DNA of 7,194 bases, taken from Flavobacterium sp. GTDB taxonomy: Bacteria; Bacteroidota; Bacteroidia; Flavobacteriales; Flavobacteriaceae. This document shows, piece by piece, positions 6,319 through 7,194 of the stretch; positions within the stretch are counted from its first letter, which is position 1, and each line of letters starts with the position of its first letter. The stretch is from positions 1 through 7,194 of the forward strand of contig SEBM01000209.1 of assembly GCA_004296145.1 (NCBI GenBank). The letters are read 5' to 3'. The notes beneath the pieces are model-generated. The model made no database searches. It was given only the letters and a program-made list of their open reading frames with translations, and was not told the origin of the DNA. A program made the translations under genes and the position numbers.

Positions 6319-7194
6319 ATGTCATTGAACACCCCTCTCCTTTTTATAATTTTCAATCGACCTGAAATAACGCAAACAGTATTTGACATAATTAAATACC
6401 ACAAACCTAAATTTTTGTTCATTGCGGCTGATGGGCCCAGACCCAATCATCCTAAAGATACGGAGCGCTGTCAAACAACACGAGAAATTATTAATCAGAT
6501 TGACTGGGAATGCGAGATTAAGACACTATTTCATGAAACCAACCTAGGTTGTGGATTAGCTCCTGCAACTGCGATAACCTGGTTTTTTAAACATGTTGAA
6601 GAGGGCATAATTTTGGAAGATGATTGTTTGCCGAATACTAGCTTTTTCAATTACTGCGAAAATCTAATTGAAAAATATAGATGCAATGAAAAAATAAAAA
6701 TGATTTGTGGCACTAGTTATCAGCCAAAACCTTTAAACTCTAACACTTATTACTTTTCAAAATACCCACACGTTTGGGGTTGGGCAACTTGGAGAAGAGC
6801 TTGGAATGAATATAATTTTAATCTTAAACAAGAAAGTGATGAGGTAAGAGGATCTGTAGTTAACAAAACATTTAGCAACAGACGTGATAGAAAACTGTGG
6901 AATGATAATATGAAAATGATTATAAACGGTTTGGATGCTTGGGATTATCAATTTATGTACTGGATGTGGAAGAATGATGGGTTGTGCGTAATTCCATGGA
7001 AAAATCTAATTTCTAATCTAGGTTTTGGAGATCAGGCTACACATACACATGATAATAATTCAAATCAATCTGAAATGCAACAGTTCGAAATTAATGGAAT
7101 TAAACACCCTAAAATCATTAGTTTAGATAAAGAAGCTGATAAATGGGAAAGGGATAACATCTTATTAAATTCTGATTATGAATACTTTTATAAC
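6319..7194 (+). CDS. GT-A-like nucleotide-diphospho-sugar transferase, 3' end cut by window
   Basis: An ATG at 6319, two bases after the upstream stop, opens a frame that runs 292 codons to the window end without a stop. Landmarks are LLFIIFNRPE (7-16), ADGPR (37-41), the presumed metal-binding acidic triad in GIILEDDCLP (96-105), the aromatic block HVWGWATWRRAW (151-162), WDYQFMYWMW (208-217) and NLGFGDQATHT (233-243). This set resembles the proteins often annotated as nucleotide-diphospho-sugar transferase or HlpA-like in Bacteroidota and cyanobacteria, about 290-330 residues long, so little is probably missing. The role is inferred: transfer of a sugar in the same glycan pathway as its neighbours. 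The first 300 or so bases are richer in G+C (about 38% by hand count over 6361-6660) than the preceding glycosyltransferase genes. Specific activity is not predictable from the sequence. Confidence 0.85.
   Translation, partial: MSLNTPLLFIIFNRPEITQTVFDIIKYHKPKFLFIAADGPRPNHPKDTERCQTTREIINQIDWECEIKTLFHETNLGCGLAPATAITWFFKHVEEGIILEDDCLPNTSFFNYCENLIEKYRCNEKIKMICGTSYQPKPLNSNTYYFSKYPHVWGWATWRRAWNEYNFNLKQESDEVRGSVVNKTFSNRRDRKLWNDNMKMIINGLDAWDYQFMYWMWKNDGLCVIPWKNLISNLGFGDQATHTHDNNSNQSEMQQFEINGIKHPKIISLDKEADKWERDNILLNSDYEYFYN

Noticed and set aside
6757..6951. Minus-strand open frame near the window end
   Set aside because: It is inside the + strand transferase frame, which carries conserved motifs on both sides.

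Overview
The window is a continuous, strongly AT-rich stretch carrying eight genes, all on the + strand. The base composition, the general lack of strong Shine-Dalgarno sequences and the family signatures (a Wzt-type ATPase with a long N-terminal insert, a VDIGAHHP-type FkbM methyltransferase) suggest a member of the Bacteroidota, perhaps a flavobacterium or sphingobacterium. This placement is an inference from style, not from a marker gene.

Layout. At positions 2-784 is the C-terminal part of a membrane acyltransferase of the Acyl_transf_3 (OafA-like) family, whose start lies outside the window. An 82-base AT-rich gap follows. From 867 to the window end runs one tightly packed transcription unit: a Wzt-like ABC-transporter ATPase with a C-terminal extension (867-2138), an FkbM-type methyltransferase (2129-2851), two family-2 glycosyltransferases (2844-3755 and 3748-4623), a GT11 family probable fucosyltransferase (4631-5476), a third GT2 enzyme (5480-6316), and a further GT-A-like sugar transferase cut by the window end (6319 to >7194). 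The first four of these genes overlap by 10, 8 and 8 bases; the rest are separated by 7, 3 and 2 bases.

Interpretation. This is part of a surface-polysaccharide locus, most likely an O-antigen of the ABC-transporter-dependent (Wzm/Wzt) type. The glycosyltransferases would build the glycan on a lipid carrier at the cytoplasmic face of the inner membrane. The methyltransferase and the acyltransferase would decorate it, and the ATPase would power export with a Wzm permease not seen here. No sugar-nucleotide synthesis genes, ligase, mobile elements, RNA genes or CRISPR arrays were seen.

Most interesting points: (1) an 11-T run inside the methyltransferase gene, where loss or gain of one T leads at once to a stop codon, so it could act as an on/off switch; (2) an abrupt base-composition step inside the ATPase gene, at the boundary between the conserved nucleotide-binding domain (about 39% G+C by hand count) and the C-terminal presumed glycan-recognition domain (about 29%). 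This suggests that the recognition domain, the methyltransferase and the glycosyltransferases travel together as an exchangeable module.
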